In this document: one piece after another, positions 22,801-31,919 of the stretch
How positions within the stretch are numbered: position 1 is the stretch's first letter
Layout: every line of letters starts with the position of its first letter
Source of the DNA: Alviniconcha marisindica
Taxonomy: Eukaryota > Mollusca > Gastropoda > Provannidae
NCBI GenBank assembly: GCA_018857735.1
Contig: JABMCL010003271.1
Span: 1,457,501-1,521,500, forward strand
Reading direction: 5' to 3'
DNA: 64,000 nucleotides
Translations under genes and position numbers: made by a program
The notes under the pieces: generated by a model
Told to the model about the DNA's origin: nothing
The model's database searches: none
The model's input: only the letters and a program-made list of their open reading frames with translations

Positions 22801-24071
22801 TCTTGTTGATTAACTTTTTGTCAGTAGATTGTCACTGTCCAGGTATCTTTTGACTTGTCTGGTCTTGTTTGTGCATGCATCCAGAAATCAACATTTAATT
22901 CCTCAATTTCACGTTTCAGCAATTTGAATTATCGTGGCACAAAGACATCCGTCCCAAGAAACGCACAGTGTGTTTTGATGCATCTCAGTCCATGCCTAAG
23001 GCACCGGTCATCCTCTTTGGCTGCCATGGCATGCAGGGAAATCAGCGCTTCAAGTACAACCTGGTAAATACCTAAACCTGGGTGTTGCCACCCATCCTGA
23101 TTACTTCTCAGCCAAGCATGATCTGACCTGGCCAGCTGCTGCTTAAAGCAAGCACTCAGCACTCTCTCCTGTCTAAAGGAATAGTAACATGCAGGACAGT
23201 CAGTAAACATTTTATAGTTAACAAATATTACTGACCCGTATCATTTATTTGAGAAATGTATATAATATATGTGTATACCTCTGTTTCATTTGTGAAATGT
23301 CTCTGTGTACGTTTGTTGTTTGACATTTAGCTGAGATAGTAATAGTATCATGCAGCACAGGCAGTAAACATATAATAAAGAAATATTACTAACCTGTATA
23401 ATTTACTTGAGAAATGTAATATATATATATACCTCTGTTTCATATGTGAAATGTCTCTGTGTATGTTTGTTGTGTAATATATATATATATATATATATGC
23501 ACCTCTGTTTCATATGTGAAATGTCTCTGTGTATGTTTGTTGTTTGACGTTCAGCTGAGGTTTAATGATAGGTATCAGCAGCTTATCCTTATATGTGTTA
23601 CTGCCTTCTCGTTTTGTATATCTGGTTGTCTACCCAGTCGTGTATTTGTCGGTGTTTTGGAATGAGCGAGTACTGAGCTCTTCCGTTGTATTTGATGGAA
23701 CTGGTCCAGCACTTTGAGCTGCTTGTAGGATTTGCTTTATAGATATATGTTATTATTGTCATATGTGACCACCTGTATACAGACTGTAAACAACAAATCT
23801 TTTTCTCTTTTTTCAGGTGTTTAAAAAAGAAATCTGTTGTTTTTCTTTTAATGAACTACTCACCTATCTCTGATGACCTAAACTGCTGTTGTGGTTCCAG
23901 GACACCTACCAGCTTCTGCACCCAGTTAGCAACCAGTGTTTGGACTGTGATGCTGACAGCCATGAAATCTTCATGTTCCCTTGTAAAGCAGAGCGCCCCA
24001 CACAAGCATGGATATTCGAGCACATCAATATCACAGCAGTGAGAGCAGACTGGCCCCTACCTCTGGACTAG
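12693..24071 (+). CDS. GALNT10: Polypeptide N-acetylgalactosaminyltransferase 10 (whole gene, 12 coding exons)
   Basis: Transfers GalNAc from UDP-GalNAc to Ser/Thr of proteins, the first step of mucin-type O-glycosylation in the Golgi. Joining the 12 exons gives 607 residues, close to the ~600 of vertebrate GALNT10. Order: short cytosolic tail; signal-anchor helix at about 15-36 ([18 protein letters not shown]); stem; GT2 domain with [20 protein letters not shown], the Mn-binding DSH at 243-245, the Gal/GalNAc-T motif [10 protein letters not shown] from 346, and the third metal-ligand His at about 374 in GHIYRK; then a ricin-type lectin domain from about 468 with CVDTR, CFDAS, CLDCDAD and a QAW box. 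The words [17 protein letters not shown] and [13 protein letters not shown] point to GALNT10 rather than other paralogues. All splice sites are GT-AG and phases agree. Oddities are the multiplied acceptor of exon 6 and the repeat of the last coding segment in the 3' UTR. The start could also be Met8. Confidence 0.96.
13441..13545. repeat. Short duplication in GALNT10 intron 1
   Basis: The word atctggtttcagttagtg occurs at about 13450 and 13520, 70 bp apart. Confidence 0.6.
13814..13903. repeat. (TA)n and (GA)n microsatellites in intron 1
   Basis: A TA run at 13814-13849 is followed by a GA run at 13879-13903. Confidence 0.95.
13994..14099 (+). CDS. GALNT10: GALNT10 coding exon 2
   Basis: Stem region ending in [16 protein letters not shown], matching the DWHDKEAI word of vertebrate GALNT10. 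Acceptor ctacag|gag, donor aag|gtaaca, ends in phase 1. Confidence 0.9.
14727..14932. mobile_element. piggyBac-type MITE with TTAA ends, in intron 2
   Basis: TTAA at 14727-14730 is followed by CCCCTTCACTGCC; the right end is GGCAGTGAAGGGG followed by TTAA at 14929-14932. The 13-bp inverted repeats are perfect, and the TTAA duplication with CCC-starting ends is the hallmark of piggyBac elements. The 198-bp interior has no coding capacity, so a transposase must have come from elsewhere. Confidence 0.85.
15168..15312 (+). CDS. GALNT10: GALNT10 coding exon 3
   Basis: Encodes PGEQGQAY through [20 protein letters not shown] to DIRHP. Acceptor ttcag|gg, donor aga|gtatgt. The last codon is completed by exon 4 as Asp. 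Confidence 0.93.
15494..15660 (+). CDS. GALNT10: GALNT10 coding exon 4
   Basis: Start of the GT-A fold, with [19 protein letters not shown] and [11 protein letters not shown]. Vertebrate enzymes have VDD in place of ADD here. Acceptor gtcag|ttg, donor aag|gttagc. Confidence 0.95.
15898..15935 (-). mobile_element. SINE tail fragment in intron 4
   Basis: Inverse of the ggttgactgggcgtaaaaca tail: taagtaacttggtgtttta followed by cacccagtcaacc. Confidence 0.6.
16193..16381 (+). CDS. GALNT10: GALNT10 coding exon 5 (DSH metal-binding motif)
   Basis: Carries [18 protein letters not shown] and [17 protein letters not shown]. The residue after DSH is Val where vertebrate GALNT10 has Cys. Acceptor ccacag|ag, donor tgg|gtacgt, ends in phase 1. 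Confidence 0.96.
16497..16846 (+). repeat. Four extra copies of the intron 5 / exon 6 junction (decoy acceptors)
   Basis: Units start at 16497, 16584, 16671 and 16760, with the genuine exon at 16847; spacings are 87, 87, 89 and 87 bp. Each unit contains a near-copy of the first ~40 nt of exon 6 (agcccattgcccaggactac onward), about 30 nt of intron-like sequence (cattaagtacatgcactttg) and a tgtgtttgtgattycag acceptor. An older, diverged single copy of the intron part precedes them at about 16435-16496. Reading from 16760 stays open and in frame into exon 6; reading from the first three reaches TAA at 16721-16723. Confidence 0.93.
16847..17024 (+). CDS. GALNT10: GALNT10 coding exon 6
   Basis: Encodes [20 protein letters not shown] and [20 protein letters not shown]. 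The true acceptor is gatttcag ending at 16846; only this copy continues into CPFIDVID, the conserved family sequence. Donor tga|gtaagc. Upstream decoy acceptors are annotated separately. Confidence 0.95.
17524..17641 (+). CDS. GALNT10: GALNT10 coding exon 7
   Basis: [20 protein letters not shown], then [18 protein letters not shown]: the Gal/GalNAc-T motif that closes over UDP-GalNAc. Acceptor aacag|gag, donor aag|gtcaga, ends in phase 0. Confidence 0.96.
17915..18025 (+). CDS. GALNT10: GALNT10 coding exon 8
   Basis: [20 protein letters not shown] then [17 protein letters not shown]. The His in GHIYRK is the third metal ligand of the family. The donor agg|gttggt is weak but gives the R-N junction seen in vertebrate GALNT10. 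Confidence 0.92.
18868..19089 (+). CDS. GALNT10: GALNT10 coding exon 9
   Basis: [20 protein letters not shown] through [18 protein letters not shown] to [20 protein letters not shown] and [12 protein letters not shown], linking catalytic and lectin domains. Acceptor tttttag|aat, donor gag|gtgagt. Confidence 0.96.
19140..19730. repeat. Degenerate ~42-bp minisatellite in intron 9
   Basis: Units built on gatgtgactgggtcaaggac followed by tatgtaaccttttggggaaa. The central four or five are nearly identical and the flanking ones diverged. Confidence 0.85.
19731..20015. repeat. ~85-bp tandem repeat in intron 9, about four copies
   Basis: Each unit has ccttgggtctggggcttgaa, gggcctggtacacatggtgt and ctctgtctcattgtgtag. 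Confidence 0.85.
21610..21790. repeat. ~27-bp minisatellite in intron 9
   Basis: About six copies of gtacttgtcattgactgttt plus ttgactt, 1-3 mismatches each. Confidence 0.9.
21850..21915 (+). mobile_element. SINE tail (ggttgacaggacattaaa type) before exon 10
   Basis: Contains gtcctgaggtgaacctgtgt followed by ggttgacaggacattaaat and aactaacta. A second copy is at 34889-34945. It ends about 25 bp before exon 10. Confidence 0.55.
21941..22048 (+). CDS. GALNT10: GALNT10 coding exon 10 (lectin alpha repeat)
   Basis: [20 protein letters not shown], then [16 protein letters not shown]. It opens the ricin-type lectin domain. Acceptor gcggcag|ctt, donor cag|gtaggc, phase 0 at both ends. Confidence 0.93.
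22140..22460. repeat. Intron 10 sequence with cctggaaaagtcctgg words and (GT)n
   Basis: The word aaaagtcctgga occurs several times (about 22202 and 22436) with related forms at 22152-22190. A GT run is at 22239-22265. Probably a dispersed repeat fragment. Confidence 0.5.
22920..23063 (+). CDS. GALNT10: GALNT10 coding exon 11 (lectin beta repeat)
   Basis: [20 protein letters not shown], then [20 protein letters not shown] and NQRFKYNL. Matches the WREDIRPG...CFDAISH region of GALNT10. Acceptor tttcag|caa, donor ctg|gtaaat. Confidence 0.94.
23180..23560. repeat. ~150-bp tandem duplication with AT runs in intron 11
   Basis: cctctgtttcatatgtgaaa followed by tgtctctgtgtatgtttgtt occurs three times, with (TA)n tracts of different length before it. 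Confidence 0.85.
23901..24071 (+). CDS. GALNT10: GALNT10 coding exon 12 (lectin gamma repeat, stop)
   Basis: [20 protein letters not shown], then [20 protein letters not shown] and [16 protein letters not shown], stop TAG. The last ~12 codons form the first unit of a 44-bp repeat that continues after the stop. Confidence 0.95.
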   Translation, partial: DTYQLLHPVSNQCLDCDADSHEIFMFPCKAERPTQAWIFEHINITAVRADWPLPLD

Positions 24072-24180
24072 TTAGGACAATGGTGAGAGCAGACTGGTCC
24101 CTGCATCTGGATTAATGAAGATGGCAGTGAGAGCAGACTGGCCCCTGCCTCTGGATAAGTGAAGACAGCAGTGAGAGCAC
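24039..24180 (+). repeat. 44-bp repeat running from the last GALNT10 codons into the 3' UTR
   Basis: The word gagagcagactgg recurs at 24041, 24085 and 24129, and as gagagcacact at 24173, each 44 bp apart, followed by cccctgcctctgga. The first unit is coding; the next three lie after the stop. More units are at 24620-24720 and 25250-25410. Confidence 0.9.
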
Positions 24181-24204
24181 ACTCCAAGCACTGGTTTACG
24201 ACAT

Positions 24205-24591
24205 CCTTCCTTCAACCACTGCCGTATTTAGCTATGCCATAGGGTCCAGAAAACTTTCAGCTAACGAGCAGTTTTTTGTTGGTGCTCAAACAGTAGTAAG
24301 TTTGTTGCAAACAACTCTAATAAAACAAGGCATGTCATTTATAGCCACCAACAAAGTTTACACCAGCACAAATAAAACCACAATCGTTTGAATCAAGACG
24401 GAACTCCTCTTTTTTTAACCTGGGTAGATGCATCTCATGTTTACGTGCATGCTTTGGTGCTAGATTGCTTCCACACTCATGTTAATACCCAAACCTTTCG
24501 GAGGGCGCTGACCGCGTCGCTGAACAGCTGTGCGGAGATAAAGAATGCCTCTTCAGTGGCGTAACTAAATCTGGCAGAGTTTGGAGGAAGG
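24205..24591. mobile_element. MITE copy A (gccatatttagttacgcc family)
   Basis: The left end (ccttccttcaacc, then gccgtatttagctatgcc) and right end (ggcgtaactaaatctggc, then ggaggaagg) are imperfect inverted repeats of about 35 bp. The interior matches, inverted, the element at 56700-57085 (agcacaaataaaacca...gtttgaatcaaga). It provides two AATAAA words in the GALNT10 3' region. Confidence 0.7.
24319..24376 (+). promoter_or_regulatory. Candidate GALNT10 polyadenylation signals
   Basis: AATAAA occurs at 24319-24324 and 24371-24376, about 250-300 nt after the stop and inside MITE copy A. No other evidence supports use of either; a later AATAAA near 28105 is an alternative. Confidence 0.25.
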
Positions 24592-24599
24592 TCCCGGAA

Positions 24600-24725
24600 A
24601 GCGATGCTCAGAGTGTGCAATGAGAGAAGACTGGCCCCTGCCTCTGGATTAATGAAGATGGCAGTGAAAGCAGACTGGCCCCTGCCTCTGGATAAGTGAA
24701 GACAGCAGTGAGAACAGACTGCACA
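24600..24725 (+). repeat. Second cluster of the GALNT10-end 44-bp repeat
   Basis: Copies of gagcagactggcccctgcct and tctggataagtgaagaca lie between MITE copies A and B. Confidence 0.85.
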
Positions 24726-24740
24726 CTTCAGGCATCAGTT

Positions 24741-25240
24741 TTTGGCATCCTTTCTTCAACCTCTACCATAATTAATTATGCCATAGGTTTATGAAATAAC
24801 CTTTCATAAACCTATGGCATAATTAATCTGACAGTGTTCTGTTAGTGCTCAATTAGCAGTATGTTTGTAGTGGAGAACTCAGATTGTGTCAGGAATTTGT
24901 TTTTAAAGTTATTCACAATGCCCATGCCAGCACAGGTGATACCATCAAAAGTTTGATGCCTAATGGAAGTATTTCATACCCAGAGCGAACACATCAAATG
25001 TTTATGCACATGCTTCGTCTTCATTGGTGATGCTTCCATAGTTACGCCTCTCAAGAAACCAGAGTGCTGTGTTTGAATCAGCTGAGTTTGTTTACACCTC
25101 AGTTCATGGTGCATTTGAAATCAAATTGTGCGCAGTGTCATGGACCCCTGTAGGTGCAAAGGATATGCTGAAAAGTCACAACCATCATAGCAGGTGCTTC
25201 AGGGTGTATTGCGTAACCAACTACAGCAGAGGTTGAAGAA
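24741..25240. mobile_element. MITE copy B, diverged
   Basis: The left end has ccataattaattatgcc and the right end ttgcgtaaccaactacagca. The interior aligns loosely with copy A (gccagcacaggtgatacc, acatgcttcg). The left end contains a large perfect hairpin, annotated separately. Confidence 0.55.
24771..24827. repeat. Perfect 26-bp inverted repeat with 5-nt loop
   Basis: The arms at 24771-24796 and 24802-24827 are exact reverse complements around taacc. The arm includes tatgccataggtttatgaaa. It probably arose by inverted duplication of a MITE end. Confidence 0.97.
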
Positions 25241-25249
25241 ACAGTGCCA

Positions 25250-25410
25250 GTCTTGGAGTGTGAGCAGACTGGTGGGACACTGCCTTTTGAATAGTAAGAA
25301 TGGCCCCTGGCTGTGGATTTGTAGGGACAGCAAAGAGAGTGGACTGGCCCCAACTTCATGTTCAGTAACAATGCCAGTGACAGCAGACTGGTCTCTCTGT
25401 CTGGATTAGT
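25250..25410 (+). repeat. Third, diverged cluster of the GALNT10-end repeat
   Basis: Words such as gtgagcagactggtgg, gagtggactggcccc and gacagcagactggtctc occur, each followed by a degenerate ctgtctggatt. The frame 25194-25409 ends in TADWSLCLD, echoing the [10 protein letters not shown] end of GALNT10. Confidence 0.7.
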
Positions 25411-25830
25411 ATGTGAGGAAAAAGGAAAGTACATAACATTATACTGCATCTGATATGTATACTTAAATGCCTGAATTTCTCAGTGATTTTAGTGATTGAG
25501 ATGACTTTATTACCTGAGAAAAATGGAAAGTACTTAACGTTAAACTGTGTCTGATATATACTTAAATGACTGAATTTTTCGGTGAGTTTAGTGATGGATA
25601 TGACTTTATTATATGAGGAAAATGGAAAGTACTTAATGTTAAACTGTGTCTGGTATATACTCAAATGACTAAATTTCTTGGTGAGTTTAATGATAGATAT
25701 GACATTATTATGTGAGGAAAATGGAAAGCACTAAATTTTAAACTGTGTCTGATATAAAGGCTTGAATGACTGAATTTCTTGGTGAGTTTAGTGATAGATA
25801 TGACTGAATTTCATGGTGAGTTTTGTCATA
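25411..25830. repeat. ~97-bp tandem repeat, four copies
   Basis: Each has gaggaaaatggaaagtactt, ttaaactgtgtctgatatat and aaatgactgaatttcttggt. Divergence is about 10-15% by eye. Confidence 0.85.
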
Positions 25831-26216
25831 GGTCTTCCAGTGGAAACAATGATTCATATGCTTTCTTGGAAGAACTCTGACCTAAAATCAGGTGGAGAAC
25901 AAATCCAGCTGTGAAGATATGAATGAAGCCTTTTGATGCTAGTAATTAGTTGACGTAGCTTTGTAGAGCAGTTGTTTGCTCTGTTTTATCAGAGTGATGA
26001 ACATTTCATCCCTACCTTACGCCACACTTCAGCAGCAGGCATGGTTACTGTCAACTCTCCAGAGAGGAGCAAATGATCAACGTGCAACGGAAAACTGGAC
26101 ATTCAAAGCTCAGGCACCATATATTCACACACGTCTGCACTGGAGAATCCTGGGTGCACTCCTGCAGTACATCAGCTATGATAGTGGAACACCTTCTGCA
26201 GGACTGTTAGACCCAC

Positions 26217-26300
26217 CAAAATCTGAGAGCACACTATGGCCCTGTGGAGAGAGCACACTATGGCCCTGTGGAGAGAGCACACTATGGCCCTGTGGAGAGC
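26217..26300 (+). repeat. 21-bp repeat, three copies
   Basis: Three exact copies of gagagcacactatggccctgt-type units lie inside a short open frame (25976-26356), reading ESTLWPCG three times. No family is recognised and the frame is probably not a gene. Confidence 0.9.
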
Positions 26301-26593
26301 CTCCAGCTTACAGCAGTATATCATCATACGTCCCAGCTACTGGAGTTCCTGTGTGAGTGAACAACAAAGTGGAAAAAGAAGCAGCTCATGCTAACTGTGT
26401 GTAACTGTTCCTGCCATCTCCCTAGAATGGTGGGTACAAAAGTACTGTGATGTGAGCTGATGATGAAATGTGAATTGGTTTGGGTGAAGTAGGTGGAGAA
26501 AAAGGACTTTGAAACCGCATTTTGTCATCAACAGTTGATTGTATTACATCGTGATTTGGGTAAGCGCTCAGCAAATGTACACAGGGTGTTTGC

Positions 26594-26886
26594 TATCATT
26601 GGCAGGAGCAGCCACAAGTATCATTTTTGTCGGGACAAAAGACATGTTTTGTTGCGACAAACACATGTTTGTTGTGATAAACGTATGCATGTCACGACAG
26701 AACTTTTGTCACGACAAAATTATGTTTGTTGTAAAAAAATATTTATTGCAACAAACACATGTTGGTCACGACAAAAGTTTTGTCGCAACAAGCATATTTT
26801 TGCTGCGACAAAAGACATGTTTTGTCGTGACAAACATGCGTTTGTCGTGACAAAAATGATACTTGTGGCCACTCCTGCCAATGATA
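26594..26886. mobile_element. MITE with ~45-bp inverted repeats and internal tgtcgcgaca palindromes
   Basis: Left tatcattggcaggagcagcc then acaagtatcatttttgtc; right is the inverse, ending ggccactcctgccaatgata. Only a few mismatches separate the ends. The interior is almost wholly made of short palindromes of the type ttttgtcgcgacaaaa and acatgtttgt. It sits inside a degenerate tandem repeat (next entry), which it interrupts. A TA target duplication is possible but ambiguous. Confidence 0.85.
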
Positions 26887-27171
26887 ATTTTCTTGTCTTG
26901 ATGTATTTTACATCAATATTCACATCAACACTGTAGACAGATAAGACATAGGGTGTTTTAGTTCACTTGAAGTGTTTTACACCAATGTTCTCATCAGCAG
27001 TGTGGACAAATGTACACAGGGTGTTTTTCTGACTTGATGAGTTCAGTTTTCTGGACAGGTGTTCAGACATTTATTTCCAGGTTTGATGTATTTTGCTGTG
27101 GTGTTCTCATTGGTACTTTGGGTGAATGTTCATGGGTGTTCTCTTGACTTGATGTATTTTGCACCACCAAC

Positions 27172-27232
27172 ATCTCCGTGATAGAACCGTACTGGTTGAC
27201 TGGGTGTGAAACACCAAATTACTTACTTCTGG
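27172..27232 (+). mobile_element. SINE 3' tail
   Basis: gaaccgtactggttgactgg, then gtgtgaaacaccaaattact, then tactt. Confidence 0.7.
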
Positions 27233-27440
27233 TCAACACTGTAGACATATATAAATACATACGCTGTTTTCCTTCCTTGGTGTATTTTACATCAGCCTTC
27301 AGGTCAGCATCCTGTGGGCAAATGTACATGTTTTTATTTAGTTTAGTTTTTTTGTTTTTTTGTTTGCTGACTTGCTCATTCACCCTAGTGTTTGGGTCAG
27401 CATTTTGAGGGCAGATGTACACAGGATGTTTTTTCATTGG

Positions 27441-29915
27441 GACTGTTTGTTATTTGTGTGGTGTGCATGATCTGGGTTGGCCAAATGTGTTTAACTTGGT
27501 ATGTGTAGTATAAGTTGGTGTAGTTATTCTTTGAAAGTGTATTTGATGGCCATGTGCAAAGTTCATCCAGACTTGGTGATATGTTTGTGTGAAGGTGTAA
27601 ATATTGTTGATTGATGTGTATTGTTGAGCAGTACACATCTGTTCTGCTATGAATCATCCCCGATCAAATATATGGAGAAATCATTGCAATTTAATGCACT
27701 GCATTGTTTGATCAAAATGTTACTTTTTCTCATGATGACCCATCTAGTTGCACAATATGGCAAAAAATGCTGACTGACAATTTTACCAAAATTTTGCTGA
27801 AGCCTTTTGCTTCTTGTTGAATTAAAATCTGAGTATGATATGATTCATTTGAACTGTCTGGTTTCATTTTTCCCCCTGTTTGACAATGGATTCTTCCATA
27901 AAAGCCAAGTGGTAGCTTTACTAAACTGAACTGGGTGCATCTGTGGATGCAGTGAATGTATGGATGTGTGTAAGCATGTCAGTAAGTAAACATGGTGCTT
28001 AACATCCACAGAAACCATAAGGCTTATTAGGGATGGGGTAAGCATGTCTCTCAGGATGACAGAGATATATATACAGTCACATGACATACAGCACAATTAT
28101 GGATAAAATCAATAAATGCAGATGAGTTTCTGAGTTAGTGTGTTTAGAATAAAGTCTTATTATTGTCTTCGTGATGCATATGTGGGTTCTTTTCTTTGAA
28201 CATATGTCATAATTACTCATTTCTTGGGCTATCTATGTAATAAAAATGCCTCTGAAAGAGTACATAAGGCAAATCAAAATAATTCACAATGTAGCACTCA
28301 AAATAATGTTCTAAGTTAGGGCTCTTTGGCAAATCACACAATATTCCTAGGCCTGAAACTACAGTGAAAGTACCATTTAAAAAGCCCTACCCAAAAATAT
28401 TCTAACTCCTGAAAAAGCTATCTAACTCCTTTCTCAAATATGCAAATTATAGCATGCAGGATTGGGAAATATTCTTAAGTCCTGTAAAAGTGTAAGGTCA
28501 GAGAAGTATTCCGGGAAATATTCTAAATCCTACGTGGTCCAGAAATATTCCGCTACTGTCATCACAGTTCATGTGGTTTGAATTGTTTACTGGGGGGGGG
28601 GGGGGGGGCAGAATTGCAGGAGTGCCTGTGCCATAAATATATGGTTATATGTATTATATGTAGGGTATGCATGTATGCAACTTATGTGGTTGCATGTTTG
28701 TGGTGGGGGGGGGGGGGGGGGAGATTTTGTCAATCTTATTGTCATGAGCCATTTGTGATGTATTTATTTCACTCATTTTGTGAACTAATGTGTGTTGAAA
28801 TGTATTGTGATGAGCCACTAAATGTTAGTATTTCAGGTCATATGACTTCTTTTCTACATTAAATTTTAACCGATTATGTGTAAGGACAGTTTTAATATCA
28901 ATTTTCTTCCAAACAGTACATTTAAATTCAACCCAAAGTAAATTGCTTTCATAAAAATAAAAAATAAAGTTACAGTGACTGAAGTTCTTAAGCTACTCTA
29001 CCCATGTTTTTATGCTATTAATTTTTTTAATTTTTTTAAATGAGGGAAAAAAGGAGCAATACGCATGTCAGTGAATAAAAAGAAGACATATTTTTTAGTG
29101 TGATTTGAGTGGGCTGGGTAGCAGGACTGATGTAGTCACCTGAAGTCATACTGTTTTTTGGTCGTCTGATGTCTAATTCCCTATTGACCAAACTGGAACA
29201 ACAACCTCAAGAAAATTGACTGCAAGCATTCTGGAAAAAGATCAAAACACATAAAAGGTTAAGATACTTTTTTTGTTAGGACAAAAACAACAACAACAAC
29301 AACAACAACAAAGGTGCACAGTTTTGGCTTAGACATCCCTGACTTGGTAAACAGTTTTGGCATGATAACATTAACAATTTTAAAAAACCCACTTGGTTGT
29401 GCATGGACATTTTCCTGTTATGGCGATCAGGTAATTGTGTATCTGCAACAGTAACATTCACCAAACATGAAGCTGGTTTCGAACCTTCTGCTGGATTTAG
29501 GGTGCTGCAAAGTGAAGCTGATACCCCCCCCCCCCCCCACAAAAAAAAGAACAAAGATTGATGAAGCTTGCCACGTGATTATAATACTGCTGCTGCCTGT
29601 CGTTCTCTATGAATCATTGAATGTCTCAGACTGCAATAGTTCATCTGTCTCACAATGTGCTTTGCATACATTCAGCACTAACTGATTGTGGAGTACAATC
29701 ATTGCAACATCTGTTGCAAGGGATTTACACTGGAACACAAAATCTTCAGAATTCCTGATCCACTAACCCATTGTGCAATTGTTTTGTACTAGGCTTGGCA
29801 CAGGATCTGTATTTCTTCCATATTTGGACAGAGCGAGAATTGGAGAAAAAAACTTGGCTTTGAATTGATGGATGGAGAGTAAATACAGTTTTATTAAACC
29901 TATATATATTTATAA

Positions 29916-29940
<25 letters not shown>
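27441..29940. other. No gene recognised; simple repeats and SINE fragment
   Basis: AT-rich. Contains an inverted SINE fragment at 28000-28045 (gtgcttaacatccacagaaa), loosely repeated tattctaactcctgaaaaag words at 28390-28560, poly-G runs at 28592-28608 and 28703-28720, (AAC)n at 29284-29310 and poly-C at 29524-29539. Confidence 0.6.

Positions 29941-29955
<15 letters not shown>
29917..29955. repeat. (GT)n(GA)n microsatellite
   Basis: A short TG run passes into about 13 GA units. Confidence 0.95.
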
Positions 29956-29958
<3 letters not shown>

Positions 29959-31910
29959 GTTAGTGGTCTCTTTATTACATGTATAGGTACATTTATTAAG
30001 GTTTTTTATTTGTGTTGATCGCTAGAGGTTGCAGTGATGCTTATTGCTGTTTAGAATGGGACTTTTGAATTTTATCTGATCCACTGTTGGTGTTGCTGCT
30101 GTGCTTTATTCATTGAGAAATCCTCTCGCCTGATATACTAAGTCCAACTATGCAGATGTTGCATGTTCACTGTTGTTTGATAAACTTCCATTCATTTGTG
30201 TGTGTGTGTGTCTGCCTTTGGTTTTTGTTGGTGTTCCATGGCTAGGTACACATCAAATTTTTGTTTGATTTTAATGTATCCTTCAGTTGTGTCTTTGAAA
30301 TCATCATGTGAAGTTGAAAAGGTAAATAATTGTTCTGTGAAAATTATGTGAAAGTTTTGTCAAGAAATTCATCATTTGTTTTCTGGTTAAGGCCACAGAG
30401 GTAGATTGTGTTTGTTAGATTAGTAAAATTGCTGTTAGTATTAGACTAATACTGTTAATAACTTTTGTCCATGGACTACACACTGTGTACTTCCTGTTAC
30501 TGTGTATGGCATCTTTTAGTAACTGGCAATCGGCAAAAGTAATCTGAACTGTTGCATGGTCAAAGATTACACTGTACATGGTCAAAGGTTATGCGGTACA
30601 TGGTCAATGGCTATGCTATACATGTTGGTGTTTTCTGGGTCATTGTGAAATGACTCTTTAACTTTACTTGATGATAACCTCTTGGCGCTCAGTCAGTTTT
30701 GGTGACCTCAGCCTTTTCTTTTTTTTAGGCCACGAGACTGTCCAAACATAAAACAGTTGTCTTTCCAAAAATGTGTAAGTTTTCATGGACCCTTGCTCCA
30801 CCCCCCCCCCCACACACACACACCCCCCCCCATCCCCCTTCTCTTCCTGTTTGTTCACCCCTCCCCCAGCCCAGCTTTCTCTTAGTATGTCTTAATTTGT
30901 TCACTGTATTTTGTTGTTGTTTTGTTTTGGTTTTTTTGTTTGTTGCTTTTTTCTTTCTTTTTTCCTGTTTTTGAGATTTGCAAGTGGTAGCAATTGTTCA
31001 GTCACACAATGTAATAGTGTCTTTGAGATGTACTGCATTTTTACTTTTAAGTCACACAATGTGATAGTGTCAGAGATGTACTGCACTTTTATTTTTAGTC
31101 TCATGTATAATTTGTTTGAAACATGTCTGTTCCATTCCACTTGGTGGTGCGCACCACTTGTTACTGCCCTCGTTATTAAACCATGCAGCTATGGCACGGA
31201 ATCCTTATCTCTTCCCACGTCCAGACTGGTACAGCTGCAATCCAGCCAGCCTTTACAAGGTACAAAGATCATTGTTTAGGCTTCAGTATTACTAGTCTTT
31301 GTTCAAAAGACAGTACCTCACTCTTTTTTGTTGATGTCCTTTGAGTGGATCTATTTTTTTGAAAAATGTAAAACATTTACAAGTGGCTTTTTAAAAATTA
31401 TTTTTTAATTTATTTTCCCCCCCTGATATAACTACTGGTTGACTGGGTATAAAACACCAAATTACTTAATAAAGGCTGTAGACATTTATGCATATTGATG
31501 CTTCCAGTCTCACACTGTAATCACTTTAAGATCTTTTTCTTTTTTTTGACTGGTGGAAAGAAAATATGGTTTGATGCAGAAGAGACAATGTCAAATTACA
31601 CAGAAACGGTGAAAGTGATGTTTTTTGACAAGACTTCTTTTACAGTTGAGTTCACACTTTGTGAGCTTGTTGCCCATGTGGACAAAGCTGGCATCATTAA
31701 CGTTTAAAGTAATTTTACCATTAAAATTAAGGGCAATCGGTGAATAAATGAGGCATTTACAGCCTCTGCAAAAGCTTCATGATGACATTTTCTTGGATGT
31801 TTTAAGTTAGTTACTTGATTTAAAATTGTGTATGAGGATGATGATTTAAAATTGTGTATGAGGATGACCTCTGTTTAGCTTCCTATATATCAGTTTCAGA
31901 GGACTTGAAC
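29956..31910. other. No gene recognised; local duplications
   Basis: Three ~29-bp copies of catggtcaaaggttatgcgg type at 30555-30625. C-rich and CA-rich run at 30798-30835. Two copies of gtcacacaatgtgatagtgt with agatgtactgcactttta at 31000-31100. SINE tail at 31425-31470. Confidence 0.6.
31425..31470 (+). mobile_element. SINE 3' tail
   Basis: ctgatataactactggttga, then ctgggtataaaacaccaaat, then tactt. Confidence 0.65.
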
Positions 31911-31919
31911 CATTGTCAC

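Larger units (their letters stand above)
26560..27440. repeat. Degenerate ~90-bp tandem repeat interrupted by MITE and SINE
   Basis: The words ttgatgtattttacatca, gtcaacactgtagaca and aaatgtacacagggtgtttt recur about seven times with strong divergence. The 26594 MITE and a SINE tail at 27172-27232 are inserted in it. Confidence 0.7.

Noticed and set aside
31495..31707. Small plus-strand frame after a SINE tail
   Set aside because: Plausible amino-acid composition but no family, no splice context and no repeat of conserved words; not supported as a gene.
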